Origin: Chloroflexota bacterium
GTDB lineage: Bacteria > Chloroflexota > Anaerolineae > Anaerolineales > Villigracilaceae
DNA length: 41,350 nucleotides
Assembly (NCBI GenBank): GCA_019873655.1
Contig: JAIOAU010000023.1
Coordinates: forward strand, 1-41,350
Direction: 5' to 3'
This document shows, in pieces, positions 1-8,349 of the stretch. Below the pieces are notes generated by a model. The model did no database searches, was not told where the DNA came from, and saw only the letters and a program-made list of their open reading frames with translations. The first letter of the stretch is position 1. Each line of letters starts with the position of its first letter. The position numbers were made by a program, and so were the translations under genes.

Positions 1-69
1 TGTCAGATATGGAGCTACAAATGCCCATTCTTCGTCACTTACATCACTCGGGTAGGCTTTTCTGGTCAT
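1..69 (-). CDS. IS5-type transposase, N-terminal fragment cut by the window edge
   Basis: Reading leftward from ATG at 69, 23 codons are open to the window edge. They include the stretch SDVSDEEWAFVAPYL, which is typical of the N-terminus of IS5/IS4-like DDE transposases with a DUF4096-type head. The start codon sits inside the palindrome GGTCATGACC (64-73). The rest of the transposase lies outside the window, so the catalytic residues cannot be checked and it may be intact or broken. Codon use is less GC-rich than in the neighbouring gene, as expected for mobile DNA. The family call is by recognition of the motif style, not by alignment. Confidence 0.7.
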   Translation of the reverse strand, partial: MTRKAYPSDVSDEEWAFVAPYLT

Positions 70-112
70 GACCAGAGTCTACCACCTTACCCAAGTTCAT
101 AACACGCTCTAG
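1..112 (-). mobile_element. End of an IS5-family insertion sequence
   Basis: The transposase start is followed outward by about 40 nt of non-coding sequence ending at GCTCTAGAGC (106-115). Read outward-in, the likely element terminus begins GAGCGTGTTATGAACTT, which has the look of an IS5 terminal inverted repeat. The other end is outside the window, so the exact boundary and target duplication cannot be fixed. A CTAG or TA target at 109-112 would place the junction on the stop codon of the M14 peptidase gene. Confidence 0.5.
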
Positions 113-1791
113 AGCGCAACTTCGGCCCGCACCACGCCGGCGCGTTCGTGGCGGGCGGTCAGCCTGACGGTCCCGCCCTGCGGGGCGTGGACGACCCACT
201 CGACCTTGCAGCGGTCGTCGGTGCTGCCTTCCCAGCCGTCGGGGTGGGCGGATTGGTAGGCGCGTCCCTCCAGTTCGCCGGGTTCCTCACGCGGTTTGCC
301 GGTCCGCAGGGCGGCGCCTGGGGGCAGTTCGATTTCGCAAATCACGCCGCGGCTGACTTTCTTCTCGATGGCCTTCTTGGTGACGTAAGTCGGCAGCCAG
401 CCGGTGTTTTCGACCACCAGCCGCACGCGGTAGACCCCGCCGCCCAGGGCTTCGGCCTCGGCCTGTCGCAGCGCCAGGCGGGGCGAAATGCGGGCGTGCC
501 AGACCAGCCATTCGGGGAAGGGCTGGATTTCCTTTTCGAGCAGATGCGCCGGCGGGTTGGCCCAGGTGTAGAGTTCGTCCCAGCCGCCCAGTTCGACCGG
601 CCCCAGTTGGGGATGCTCGAAGGGGAACCAGTCCACGTAGCCCTTGCCGCCCAGGACTTCGTCGTTCCACTTCATCAGTTTCAAATCATCTTCGACCGGG
701 TGTTCGCGGAACCAGTCGATGAATTTGTAGTCCTTGATTCCGGCCTGGGCGATGGGACTCCACAGTTCGACCGTCCAGGCGAAGACGCCGCGCTGGTCGT
801 ACATCCAGGTATCGAAGCCGCCGGTGGTGATCTGTTTGGGGTGGTAGCGGAAGTCGTGATAGACCGAGACATGCTTGTAGCCGGTGATTTGGGTTCCTTT
901 CTCGCCGATCTTCTGGAAGGTCCACAAATCCTCGGCGGGGAATTCGTCGTCGGGGCGGTCGTCGTAGGGGCGCAGAATCACGGCGCTGAAGGTGTGGAAG
1001 GAGACCGAGGCGGTGATGTTGGGGTGTTTGACGACGAAGGCGGCCAGGTTGTGCGTCTCCGGTTCGCTGAGCGGATAGGGGCCGGCGCCGCGCTGTTCGT
1101 TCTCGGCCCGCCAGTTGGCGGGGAAGTTGCGGTTCAGGTCGAGGCCCTCTTTGGGGCCGACCACCTGAATGGTGACGCCGTCGTAGTTCTTGAGCAGGCC
1201 CTCGGGCAGGATGCGGTAGTACGCGCCGCCGCTCTCGGCCGGGTCGCGGCGGACGAGCAGGCGCGGGTCGTCGGGATGCGGCTTCCAGGCCCCGTTGGGG
1301 TCGGGGAGGCGCATGGAGAGGATGCGGCCGTCGCCGTTGATGTCCTCGTTGGGCAGCAGGCCCTCGACGCGCTCCTCGTCGTAGGGATAGGGGCGCGTGC
1401 TGGAGCGGATGATTTTGGGGCGGTCGGCCAGCGCCCATTCGGCCCCGTCGGGGTTGACGCGCGGGACGATGTAGAAGGCGCGCGTGTCGAGGGCGTCGGT
1501 CACCGCCTGGTCCTGGCCGTAGCGGCTGACCAGGGTGTGGATGAGGTAGAGGGCGGCCATCGAACCGGCCACCTCGCAGGCGTGCAGGTTGCCGTCCACC
1601 CACAGGGCGGGTTTTTCGGTATCGGGGCCAGTGGCGAAGTTGGTGGCAGTCACCAGCCAGACGTCGCGCCCCTGGTGGCTCTTGCCGATGGACTCGAGGC
1701 GCAGCAGGCCGGGATGTTCTTTGACCAGCGCCTTGAGCAGGCGGGTCAGTTCGGCGTAGCGGTAGTAGCGGTCGAAGCGGATGCGGGGCAT
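109..1791 (-). CDS. M14 family zinc carboxypeptidase
   Basis: A 560-residue protein with an M14 metallocarboxypeptidase domain. The zinc-binding HxxE is H70-A-C-E73 in DGNLHACEVAG. A later VSFHTFS supplies the third zinc ligand, and FAWTVELWSP carries the expected catalytic Glu. It should remove C-terminal amino acids or hydrolyse amide bonds in a peptide or peptidoglycan-like substrate. No signal peptide is seen. The C-terminal ~130 residues look like a beta-sandwich. The start at 1791 is chosen because GGAGGAACC lies just upstream; a longer in-frame opening to 2190 lacks this and overlaps the upstream gene. The first 46 nt overlap the 3' end of the membrane protein gene, so the two are probably coupled. 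The stop TAG at 109-111 abuts the insertion element. Confidence 0.88.
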   Translation of the reverse strand: MPRIRFDRYYRYAELTRLLKALVKEHPGLLRLESIGKSHQGRDVWLVTATNFATGPDTEKPALWVDGNLHACEVAGSMAALYLIHTLVSRYGQDQAVTDALDTRAFYIVPRVNPDGAEWALADRPKIIRSSTRPYPYDEERVEGLLPNEDINGDGRILSMRLPDPNGAWKPHPDDPRLLVRRDPAESGGAYYRILPEGLLKNYDGVTIQVVGPKEGLDLNRNFPANWRAENEQRGAGPYPLSEPETHNLAAFVVKHPNITASVSFHTFSAVILRPYDDRPDDEFPAEDLWTFQKIGEKGTQITGYKHVSVYHDFRYHPKQITTGGFDTWMYDQRGVFAWTVELWSPIAQAGIKDYKFIDWFREHPVEDDLKLMKWNDEVLGGKGYVDWFPFEHPQLGPVELGGWDELYTWANPPAHLLEKEIQPFPEWLVWHARISPRLALRQAEAEALGGGVYRVRLVVENTGWLPTYVTKKAIEKKVSRGVICEIELPPGAALRTGKPREEPGELEGRAYQSAHPDGWEGSTDDRCKVEWVVHAPQGGTVRLTARHERAGVVRAEVAL

Positions 1792-2216
1792 GGTTCCTCC
1801 GGAGGGGATTTGAGATGGACGAGCAGGCCGGCGGCGGCCAGGAGGAGCAGGCCGGCGGCGTCGAAGACGATGAAGCGCAGCAGGGAGGCGCGCAGGACGG
1901 CGTGTCCCTCCGGCAGTTGGGCGAGGATCCAACTCTCGCCGAGCAGGCCGACGGCCTGCATGACGATCGCCTCCCCCAGGGACAGGCGATGGCGGCGCGG
2001 ATGCCAGAGGGCCACCAGGTAGGGGACGTTCCACATCAGGAAGAGGACGGCGACGCCGCGCACCGCCGCCGCGCCCGGGACGCCGCTCAGTTCGAAGGCC
2101 GGGGCGAAGGCCTGCGGCTGGCGCAGGAAGGCGAGGGCGCATTCCAGGTTCCAGGCGACGACGGCCGCGATCAGCAGGCGCGCCGCCCACAGGCGCAGGT
2201 CGAGGCGGCGTGTCAT
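1746..2216 (-). CDS. Small four-helix membrane protein of unknown function
   Basis: 156 residues with about four hydrophobic helices: around LLIAAVVAWNLECALAFL, VRGVAVLFLMWNVPYLVAL, AIVMQAVGLLGESWIL and FIVFDAAGLLLLAAAGLLV. I do not recognise a family. The start overlaps the glycosyltransferase stop in an ATGA arrangement (2213-2216), and the 3' end overlaps the M14 gene, so it is an internal operon member. The charged linker between helices 2 and 3 (HPRRHR) suggests an inside-facing loop. The function cannot be stated from the sequence; the context suggests an accessory envelope role. Confidence 0.75.
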   Translation of the reverse strand: MTRRLDLRLWAARLLIAAVVAWNLECALAFLRQPQAFAPAFELSGVPGAAAVRGVAVLFLMWNVPYLVALWHPRRHRLSLGEAIVMQAVGLLGESWILAQLPEGHAVLRASLLRFIVFDAAGLLLLAAAGLLVHLKSPPEEPCPASASTATTATPN

Positions 2217-3418
2217 TTCGTCATCCCCTCCAGGATGCCGGCCAGGCGTTCGGTCAGGGCGGGGCGGCTGAAGTGGGCCTCGACGTAGCGCCGCCCGGCC
2301 AGGCCCATGGCGCGCCCGGCGGCGGGATCGGCGGCCAGGCGGCGGACGGCCGCGGCCAGGGCGGCCGGGTCGCCGGGGGGGACGAACACCCCGCCGCCGC
2401 AGGCCTCGACCACCTGGCGGATGACGCCGTCGATGGCGAGCAGGACGGGGCGGCCGGCGGCCATGTAGTCGAAGACTTTGTTGGGGTAGGTGGTCTTGTA
2501 GGCCTCGATGGGTTTGAGGATGGCCAGGCAGGCGTCGGCGCCGGCCAGGGCGGCGGCCATGCCCGACTTGGGGACCGGCGGCAGGAAGGTCACATTGGCG
2601 AGGCCCAGTTCGGCGGCGCGGCGCTGGAGGGCGGGTTTCTCTTTGCCGTCGCCGAGGAAGACGAAGTGGACGCGGGGGTCGTCGGCCAGCAGGCGGGCGC
2701 AGTCCAGCGCCACGCCGAGGTCGTTGGAGAGGCCGTGCGCCCCGGCGTACAGGACGACGAACTTGCCTTCCAGGCCGTGGGCGGTGCGGAAGGCCGCGCC
2801 CGAATCGGCCGGGTCGAACATCTCCGGGTCCGCGCCGTTGGGGACCAGGTCCACGCTCCGGGCGCCGCGCCCCAGGACGTGCTCAACGTAGGCCGGGCTG
2901 TTGACCATCATGTGGTCGGCGCGGCGGTAGAGGAAGCGCTCCAGCCAGAGCGACAGGCGGATGAGCAGGCGGCTGCGCAGGACGCCGACAGCGATGGCGA
3001 AGTCAGGCCACAGGTCGCGGACCTCGAACAGGAAGGGCGCGCCCTTCAGGCGGGCCAGCATCCAGGCAGTGACGCCCTGGAAGATGGGCGGCGAGGTGCC
3101 CCACACCAGGTCCACGCCGCGCACGCCCAGGCCGAGGAAGAACGAGGAAATCATGAAGGAAAAGAAGGCCAGCAGGCGGTGGGCGAAGGATTTGTGGTGG
3201 GCGGCGTAGACGCGGGCGCGCAGGATGCGGATTCGGCCTGCGTGGTCGTCTTGCGCGGCGGGGAGGGGGGAGGCCTGTCCGGTCAGGTAACTTACCGGGC
3301 TGGCGATGACCGTGATGCGCCAGCCGCGCTCGGCCAGCAGACGGGCGAATTCGTGGTGGCGGGTTCCCCCCGGCTCGTCAATCGCTGTGAAGGCTTGATG
3401 GATGAGCAGGATGTGCAT
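2213..3418 (-). CDS. GT4 family glycosyltransferase
   Basis: 401 residues with the two-Rossmann GT-B layout. The N-terminal half begins MHILLIHQAFTAIDEPGGTR and runs into a membrane-associated middle. The C-terminal donor-binding domain has FVVLYAGAHGLSNDLG and the acidic motif region YPNKVFDYMAAGRPVLLAIDG, typical of WcaI/WbuB-like GT4 enzymes. It probably transfers a sugar from a nucleotide donor to a lipid-linked glycan at the inner membrane face. It overlaps the Nudix gene by 41 nt upstream and the membrane protein gene by 4 nt downstream. The donor and acceptor cannot be read from the sequence. Confidence 0.9.
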   Translation of the reverse strand: MHILLIHQAFTAIDEPGGTRHHEFARLLAERGWRITVIASPVSYLTGQASPLPAAQDDHAGRIRILRARVYAAHHKSFAHRLLAFFSFMISSFFLGLGVRGVDLVWGTSPPIFQGVTAWMLARLKGAPFLFEVRDLWPDFAIAVGVLRSRLLIRLSLWLERFLYRRADHMMVNSPAYVEHVLGRGARSVDLVPNGADPEMFDPADSGAAFRTAHGLEGKFVVLYAGAHGLSNDLGVALDCARLLADDPRVHFVFLGDGKEKPALQRRAAELGLANVTFLPPVPKSGMAAALAGADACLAILKPIEAYKTTYPNKVFDYMAAGRPVLLAIDGVIRQVVEACGGGVFVPPGDPAALAAAVRRLAADPAAGRAMGLAGRRYVEAHFSRPALTERLAGILEGMTK

Positions 3419-3854
3419 TTTCTTCGTAGATGACGGGGTGAGGGTCCGGCCAGCCTTCGCGTTGGGCGCGGACGAGCAGTTCGGCCATCGGGCGCGGCAG
3501 GACCGGCTCGTCGAGGACGCGCTCGATGGGCATCCACACCGGACGGTAGGTGCCGCGCTCGGGGATGGGAGTCAGGATTTCCGGCCCGTCGCCGGTCCCA
3601 AACGTCCCGCCGACGGCCTCGGCCAGGTAGTAGAACTGCGGCTTGCCCTTGAACCAGATTTCGGCCACCAGGCGGCGCAGGACGACTTCCAGGCCGAGTT
3701 CTTCGCGGGCCTCGCGCACGGCGGTCTGTTCGGGGGTTTCGCCTTCGTCCACCCCGCCGCCGGGAAAGGTGTAGTAATGATGGCCCTGACGATGACGCTC
3801 GATCAGCGCCACCTGGCCGTCTTGAATCAGGATGATGACTGCGCGTTTGCTCAT
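3378..3854 (-). CDS. Nudix hydrolase
   Basis: 158 residues containing a complete Nudix box, GX5EX7REUXEEXGU, at about residues 33-55 (G33, E39, R47-E48, E51-E52, G54). It should hydrolyse a nucleoside diphosphate linked to another moiety, with Mg2+ bound by the box. Possible substrates in this setting are nucleotide sugars or oxidised nucleotides. The start overlaps the heparinase-like gene stop (ATGA at 3851-3854), and the 3' end overlaps the glycosyltransferase start by 41 nt. The last ~15 residues, in that overlap, are low-complexity (HPAHPSS) and probably lie outside the fold. Confidence 0.88.
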   Translation of the reverse strand: MSKRAVIILIQDGQVALIERHRQGHHYYTFPGGGVDEGETPEQTAVREAREELGLEVVLRRLVAEIWFKGKPQFYYLAEAVGGTFGTGDGPEILTPIPERGTYRPVWMPIERVLDEPVLPRPMAELLVRAQREGWPDPHPVIYEENAHPAHPSSLHSD

Positions 3855-5839
3855 GAGGGGAACCTGAATTCGGTGAGGAATTGGAATGTCTCGGCGGCGC
3901 GGACGACCACCGCCAGCGAGAGGGCTGGCCTCTTTATACCATAGGTTGACGAGATCCAGCCGCGGATCGGCTCCGCCGCGCCCGCGCCGTGGACGACCTC
4001 GCCGCCGCGGACGAGGGAGACCTCCGCCTGAGCGAGCAGCGGGGAAGGATCGGTCGCGGCGGTCAGCGTGACCGACCCATGAGGCGACTCCAGCCTCAGG
4101 ATGAGTTGGCCTTCGCCGTCTTCGATTTGCCAGGGCCAGTCGGGCAGCAGCCAGTGGAGGCGGAAGGCGCGCGGGCGGCGCTTCCAGCGCAGGCCGGGCA
4201 GGAAGAGCAGTTCGTCTTCGATTTGCCAGCGGTCGCCGGCGCGGACGGTGACGGTTCGGGTGTGGCGGATTCCCAGGCGGCGGTAGGCGTAATGGCGCGC
4301 CTGCGCTCTTTGCAGCACCTCTTCATCGGCCGAGAGGAGGGTCTTGTAGTAGGCGTCGGCCCAGTCGAGGTAGAGGAAGCGGCCGGCGCGGGTCATCTGT
4401 TCGCGGCCGTCCACGCTGACGGTGTTGTGGACGAGGGTGGAGGCGAGGGAGTTGTCCCAGGGGGGCGGGGCGTTGTAGAGGTAGGTTCCGGCGTCGCAGG
4501 CGACATTGAGGCCGCGCCACCACAGGTCGAGGTGGAGTTGGTCGGCGTGGGAGGGGCGCGTCGTCAGGCGGACGGCGCGCAGGCAGGCCCAGGAGTCGCG
4601 GCCGGTCAGGTTGTCGCCGGGGTAGCGCGGCAGGTCGAGGGCGCGCGGGGAGTCGAGGGGCAGGCCGAGCCAGAGCGCCATCTCGTCCCAGGGGCCGGCC
4701 GGCAGGCGGTAGTTCAGGAAGGCGCGGGCGGCGGCGTGGGCGACGGGGCGGTAGTCTTCGAAGGGGCAGGTGGAAAGCGGGAGGGGGTAAGCGCCGTCGT
4801 TGGCGCCCAGGTTGGGAGCGCGGCCGGAGACGGGGTCGAGCAGGCCGAGCGTCCAGTGGACGGCGCGCCCCAGGGCTTCGAGGGTCGGGCGCGGCCAGGT
4901 TTCTCCGCGCCGGCGGAGGAGGGCGTCCACCCAGAGGGCCAGTTGCAGCATCAGGCGCTGGTAGTTGGCGCTGTGCTGACTGTATTCGCCGTAGCCGTCG
5001 ATTTGGGTCTGCAGGCCGCGATTGAGCCATTTCCAGCCCAGGGCGCGCCAGTGGGCGGCCTGGGGATGGGAGGGCAGGGCCAGGCCGGCGGTGAACAGGC
5101 CAACGGCCTCGCTGAGCAGGTGGTTGTTGTTCTGGGCGCGGGCATAGACCAGGGTTGGCGGGATGCGGGCGGCGTGGGCGGCGACGGCGCGCCCCAGCCG
5201 AATCCGGCGCGCCGGCGTGGAGGCGGGCGAGGCGGCGAAGACCTGCCCCGCCCAGACGAAGGCCATCAGCCGCAGGGCGACCTCCTGGGCGCTCATCCAG
5301 TGGGGGCCAAGGCAGGGCGGGTTGGCGTCCAGGAACTGCTCGGCCAGGCGCCAGAAGGCCTCGGCGTATTTTTCGCGCCCGCTGAGGAGGTAGGCGCGGC
5401 CGAGCGGGAAGGCCCAGCCGAAGCGGGCCGGCTCCCAGAGGAATTTGACGTCGGGGACCTCGGCGTAGAATTCGGCGAGCAGGGCGGGGCGGCGCTCATA
5501 GACCGTCCAGTGCTGCAAGCGGCGGTCGAAGGCCAGGCGCAGGTCGGCGGGAGGGCCTCCAAAGAGGCGGACTTTGCCAGCGGCGATTTCGTCGGCCTCG
5601 GCCAGCAGGGCGGCCAGGCTCTCCTGGTCGAGGCAGCGCCGGACGGCCTGCAGAGGGGGCAGGGGCAGGAGCGGCTCTAGAGTCCACTCACCGACCGGCA
5701 GGGGACGCCTGGTGAGCCGCCGGTAGTGGCCGCTCCACAAGCCGAAGCGGTAGAGGCCGTAGAGGGCGAGGGGGCCAGGTCCCAGTTGGCGCAGGGCTTT
5801 GAGGGCGAGGAACAGACGAGCCGGGAAAGTCGGTTGCAT
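3851..5839 (-). CDS. Heparinase II/III family protein
   Basis: 662 residues. The N-terminal alpha-toroid (about 60-340) contains RAQNNNHLLSEAVGL and YGEYSQHSANYQRL, where the family places catalytic Asn/His/Tyr residues. The C-terminal beta-domain (about 390-630) contains PSHADQLHLDLWWRG and LVHNTVSVDGREQM, the hallmark of heparinase II/III C-terminal domains. There is no signal peptide, as is common for the copies found in bacterial exopolysaccharide clusters beside a two-domain oxidoreductase, as here. The reaction (polysaccharide lyase or biosynthetic role) is not settled by sequence. The start ATG at 5839 lies in the last unit of the 5836-6103 repeat array and has no Shine-Dalgarno sequence. 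No better start is seen downstream, because family members begin close to this point. Confidence 0.87.
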   Translation of the reverse strand: MQPTFPARLFLALKALRQLGPGPLALYGLYRFGLWSGHYRRLTRRPLPVGEWTLEPLLPLPPLQAVRRCLDQESLAALLAEADEIAAGKVRLFGGPPADLRLAFDRRLQHWTVYERRPALLAEFYAEVPDVKFLWEPARFGWAFPLGRAYLLSGREKYAEAFWRLAEQFLDANPPCLGPHWMSAQEVALRLMAFVWAGQVFAASPASTPARRIRLGRAVAAHAARIPPTLVYARAQNNNHLLSEAVGLFTAGLALPSHPQAAHWRALGWKWLNRGLQTQIDGYGEYSQHSANYQRLMLQLALWVDALLRRRGETWPRPTLEALGRAVHWTLGLLDPVSGRAPNLGANDGAYPLPLSTCPFEDYRPVAHAAARAFLNYRLPAGPWDEMALWLGLPLDSPRALDLPRYPGDNLTGRDSWACLRAVRLTTRPSHADQLHLDLWWRGLNVACDAGTYLYNAPPPWDNSLASTLVHNTVSVDGREQMTRAGRFLYLDWADAYYKTLLSADEEVLQRAQARHYAYRRLGIRHTRTVTVRAGDRWQIEDELLFLPGLRWKRRPRAFRLHWLLPDWPWQIEDGEGQLILRLESPHGSVTLTAATDPSPLLAQAEVSLVRGGEVVHGAGAAEPIRGWISSTYGIKRPALSLAVVVRAAETFQFLTEFRFPS

Positions 5840-6103
5840 CGAATGACGCGAATTATGCGAAGAAGGAACGTTTGAGCATCGAATGGCACGAAGTTTACGA
5901 AAATGAGTTTAGCATCGAATGACACGAATTTCACGAAGGAGGAAAGTTTGGCATCGAATGGCACGAAGTTTACGAAAATGAGTTTAGCATCGAATGGCAC
6001 GAAGTTCACGAAGAAGAAAAGTTTAGCATCGAATGACGCGAATTACGCGAAGGAGAGAAGTTTAGCATCGAAGGACACGAATTTCACGAAGGACGATTAA
6101 TTT
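5836..6103. repeat. Seven-unit array built on TCGAATGRCRCGAA words
   Basis: Seven imperfect units start with GCATCGAA at 5836, 5876, 5912, 5951, 5987, 6026 and 6065, with spacings 40, 36, 39, 36, 39 and 39. Each unit holds two CGAA half-words that change together: units 1 and 6 have GACGCGAATTAYGCGAAG, units 3 and 7 have GACACGAATTTCACGAAG, and units 2 and 4 have GGCACGAAGTTTACGAAA (unit 5 is close). The array supplies the stop codon of the oxidoreductase (TGA, 6084-6086) on one side and the ATG of the heparinase gene (5837-5839) on the other. It is not a CRISPR array, because there are no unique spacers. Confidence 0.9.
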
Positions 6104-8234
6104 CGACAGTGCGGCCGCTGCGCAGCGACTCGACGGCGGCGAAGACGGCGTTGGCGACGCCGAAGAGATGTTCGTAGGGGATGGGCGGCGGGCCGCCGGC
6201 GCGGATGGCCTGGACGAAGGCGCGCCATTCGCCGCGCCAGCCCTTGTCCTGGGCTTGTTTGATCTTCCTGCGGCGTCCATCGTGGACGGTTTCCAGCGCC
6301 CGAAAGTCGTCCAGCACGGCGATCCGGCCGCCGCAGAAGACCTCCAGGCGCTCCTTGGGGTAGGATTTGTCGCCGTTGGCGAGGTAGTCCACCACGCCCA
6401 GCGAGCCGTCGGGGAAGACGAAGGTCATCGAGACGTTGTCCTGGCGGTAGCGGCCGCCGTCGGGCAGGGCGCGGGCGGTCACAGAGAGCGGCGCGGCCCC
6501 GGCCAGGAAGGTCAGGAAGTCGATGAAGTGACAGCCCTCGCCGATGATTCGGCCGCCGCCCTGGGCCGGGTCGTGCAGCCAGTGAGTCGGCGGCAGATAA
6601 CCGGCGTTGATTCGGTAGTGCATGTAGAGCGCTTCCGTGCGGTGGGCAAAGTGGGCGGCAAGTTGCTGGGCGAGAGGCGCGAAACGGCGGTTGAAACCGG
6701 CCATGAGGATGGACGATGGACCGGCGGCGAGGGCCGCTTCGATTTCGGCAAGTTGACCGGGAGCGACGGCCAGCGGTTTTTCGACGAAGACGTGCTTGCC
6801 CGCCCGCAGGGCCTTCACCACCAGGTCGGCGTGCGAGTCGTGACGGGTCAGGATGGCGACGGTGTTGATCTCCGGGTCGTTCAGGATTTCCTCGTCGCTC
6901 GAGGCGGCGTAGCGGAAGCCAAATTTGCGGGCGGCGTGGGCGGCGTGCAGTCCGCCCGCCGAGGCGACGCCGACGCGCTCGACGCCCTCCACCTTCCGCA
7001 GGGCCGGCAGGAGGGTGGCGTTGGCGTACAGGCCGGCGCCCAAGACGCCCAGGCGGACGTCAGACGGCGGACGGCGGCGGGTATCGAATGCGACCGTCTT
7101 CGAGGTTTCGGCTTGCGCCTGCGCATAGGTGAGTAACACGCCGAGGAACGGTTCTTTCTTCTTGCCGGTGATGACGGCGTAGGCTTCGGCGGCCTGCTCG
7201 ATGGGGAAGCGGTGGGTGATCAGCGGCCGGACCTGCAGCCTGCCCGCCGCCATCAGGCCGACCACCGCCTCGAAGTTGCGTCCCTCCGTCCAGCGGACGT
7301 AGCCGAGGGGGTAGTCGCGGCCTTTTTCTTCGTACTGGGGGTCGTAACGGCCCGGTCCGTAGGAACGCGAGTTGATGAAGGAGAGTTCCTTCTCGTAGTA
7401 GAGTTTGCGCGGCAGCGAGAGGCCGACCGCGCCGACGGCGACCACCCGCGCCCGGTCGCGGGCGATCCGGCCGGCCAGTTCGACCGGGTCGCTGGAGGGG
7501 GTGTCGGCGCAGATGAGGACGGCGTCGAAGCCGCGGCCGGCGGTGAACGCCGGGGCGGCCTCCTCGGCCGCCGGGCGGACGACCGCTTCGAGGCCCAGGG
7601 AGGCGGCCAGGGAAACCCGCGCCGGATCGAGGTCGACGCCCAGGACGCGGCAGCCGGCCGCGGCGGCGATCTGCCCGGCCAGCAGGCCCAGGAGTCCCAG
7701 GCCGATGACGGCGACGGTCTCGCCGATCTGCGGCTCGGCCAGGCGAAAGCCGTGCAGGGCAATCGCCCCCAGGGTGGTGAAGGCCGCCGATTCGAAGTCC
7801 ACCTCGTCGGGCAGGGGGGTGAGCAGCAGGCGCGGGACGAGGTTGTACTCGGCGTGGACGGCGTAGCCGCCGCCGGCGCAGGCGACGCGCTGGCCGACGG
7901 AGAAGCCGTCCATGCCCTCGCCCAGGGCGACGATCGTCCCGGCCGAGGAGTAGCCCAGCGCCATCGGCTGGTCGAGGCGGCCGAAGGCGGCCTGCAGGGT
8001 GGGCAGCAGCCCTTCGCGGCGGGCCTTGTCCAGCGCCTGGCGGACCAGGTCGGGCCGCGAGCGCGCCTTGCCGACCAGCGACTTTTCGGCGAACTCGACC
8101 ACCATCCGCTCCGTCCCGGCCGAGACGAGCGAGGCGGCCACGCGCACGAGCGCCTGCCCGGCCTGCGGGGTGGGGACGGGCGTCTCGGCGACGACCGTCT
8201 TGCCGTCTTTCATGTTTTGGAGGACTTGTTTCAT
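6084..8234 (-). CDS. Two-domain oxidoreductase: zinc-type alcohol dehydrogenase fused to Gfo/Idh/MocA
   Basis: 716 residues. The N-terminal ~350 residues are a medium-chain dehydrogenase/reductase with GYSSAGTIVALGEGM and the NAD-binding AVIGLGLLGLLAGQIAAAAG. The C-terminal ~330 residues are a Gfo/Idh/MocA domain, with RLGVLGAGLYANATLLPAL, the signature HVFVEKPLAVAP, and GGGRIIGEGCHFIDFL. It probably oxidises or epimerises a nucleotide sugar or sugar residue. The same fusion is well known next to heparinase II/III proteins in exopolysaccharide loci, which matches the downstream gene. The start at 8234 is chosen over an upstream in-frame ATG because the -10 and -35 elements lie inside that extension. 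The last residues (about NRPS) and the stop codon lie within repeat unit 7, so the array has replaced or grown into the 3' end. Confidence 0.88.
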   Translation of the reverse strand: MKQVLQNMKDGKTVVAETPVPTPQAGQALVRVAASLVSAGTERMVVEFAEKSLVGKARSRPDLVRQALDKARREGLLPTLQAAFGRLDQPMALGYSSAGTIVALGEGMDGFSVGQRVACAGGGYAVHAEYNLVPRLLLTPLPDEVDFESAAFTTLGAIALHGFRLAEPQIGETVAVIGLGLLGLLAGQIAAAAGCRVLGVDLDPARVSLAASLGLEAVVRPAAEEAAPAFTAGRGFDAVLICADTPSSDPVELAGRIARDRARVVAVGAVGLSLPRKLYYEKELSFINSRSYGPGRYDPQYEEKGRDYPLGYVRWTEGRNFEAVVGLMAAGRLQVRPLITHRFPIEQAAEAYAVITGKKKEPFLGVLLTYAQAQAETSKTVAFDTRRRPPSDVRLGVLGAGLYANATLLPALRKVEGVERVGVASAGGLHAAHAARKFGFRYAASSDEEILNDPEINTVAILTRHDSHADLVVKALRAGKHVFVEKPLAVAPGQLAEIEAALAAGPSSILMAGFNRRFAPLAQQLAAHFAHRTEALYMHYRINAGYLPPTHWLHDPAQGGGRIIGEGCHFIDFLTFLAGAAPLSVTARALPDGGRYRQDNVSMTFVFPDGSLGVVDYLANGDKSYPKERLEVFCGGRIAVLDDFRALETVHDGRRRKIKQAQDKGWRGEWRAFVQAIRAGGPPPIPYEHLFGVANAVFAAVESLRSGRTVEINRPS

Positions 8235-8279
8235 GGGGATCCGACCGCAGGAAATTTCGAGGGGAGGATGTTCAGCGTG

Positions 8280-8309
8280 AGTATACCCGAAATGCGTTTT
8301 CTCATGCAA
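8280..8309 (-). promoter_or_regulatory. Sigma70-type promoter for the envelope operon
   Basis: Reading leftward, TTGCAT (8304-8309) is separated by 18 nt from TATACT (8280-8285). It is about 45 nt upstream of the oxidoreductase ATG at 8234 and should drive the six-gene operon down to the M14 peptidase, unless the repeat array interrupts transcription. Confidence 0.55.
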
Positions 8310-8349
8310 AGGCGCTGAGTCTTTCGTTCCCCGGGGGTTAAAACAAAAA

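Noticed and set aside
5836-6103. CRISPR array
   Set aside because: Units are continuous with no unique spacers of constant length, and they vary from unit to unit.
8235-8309. N-terminal extension of the two-domain oxidoreductase
   Set aside because: It contains the -10 and -35 boxes and does not look like the family N-terminus, which begins at 8234.
8330-8349. Terminator of tRNA-Lys at CCCCGGGG
   Set aside because: The palindrome has no loop, and the T-rich stretch lies before it.
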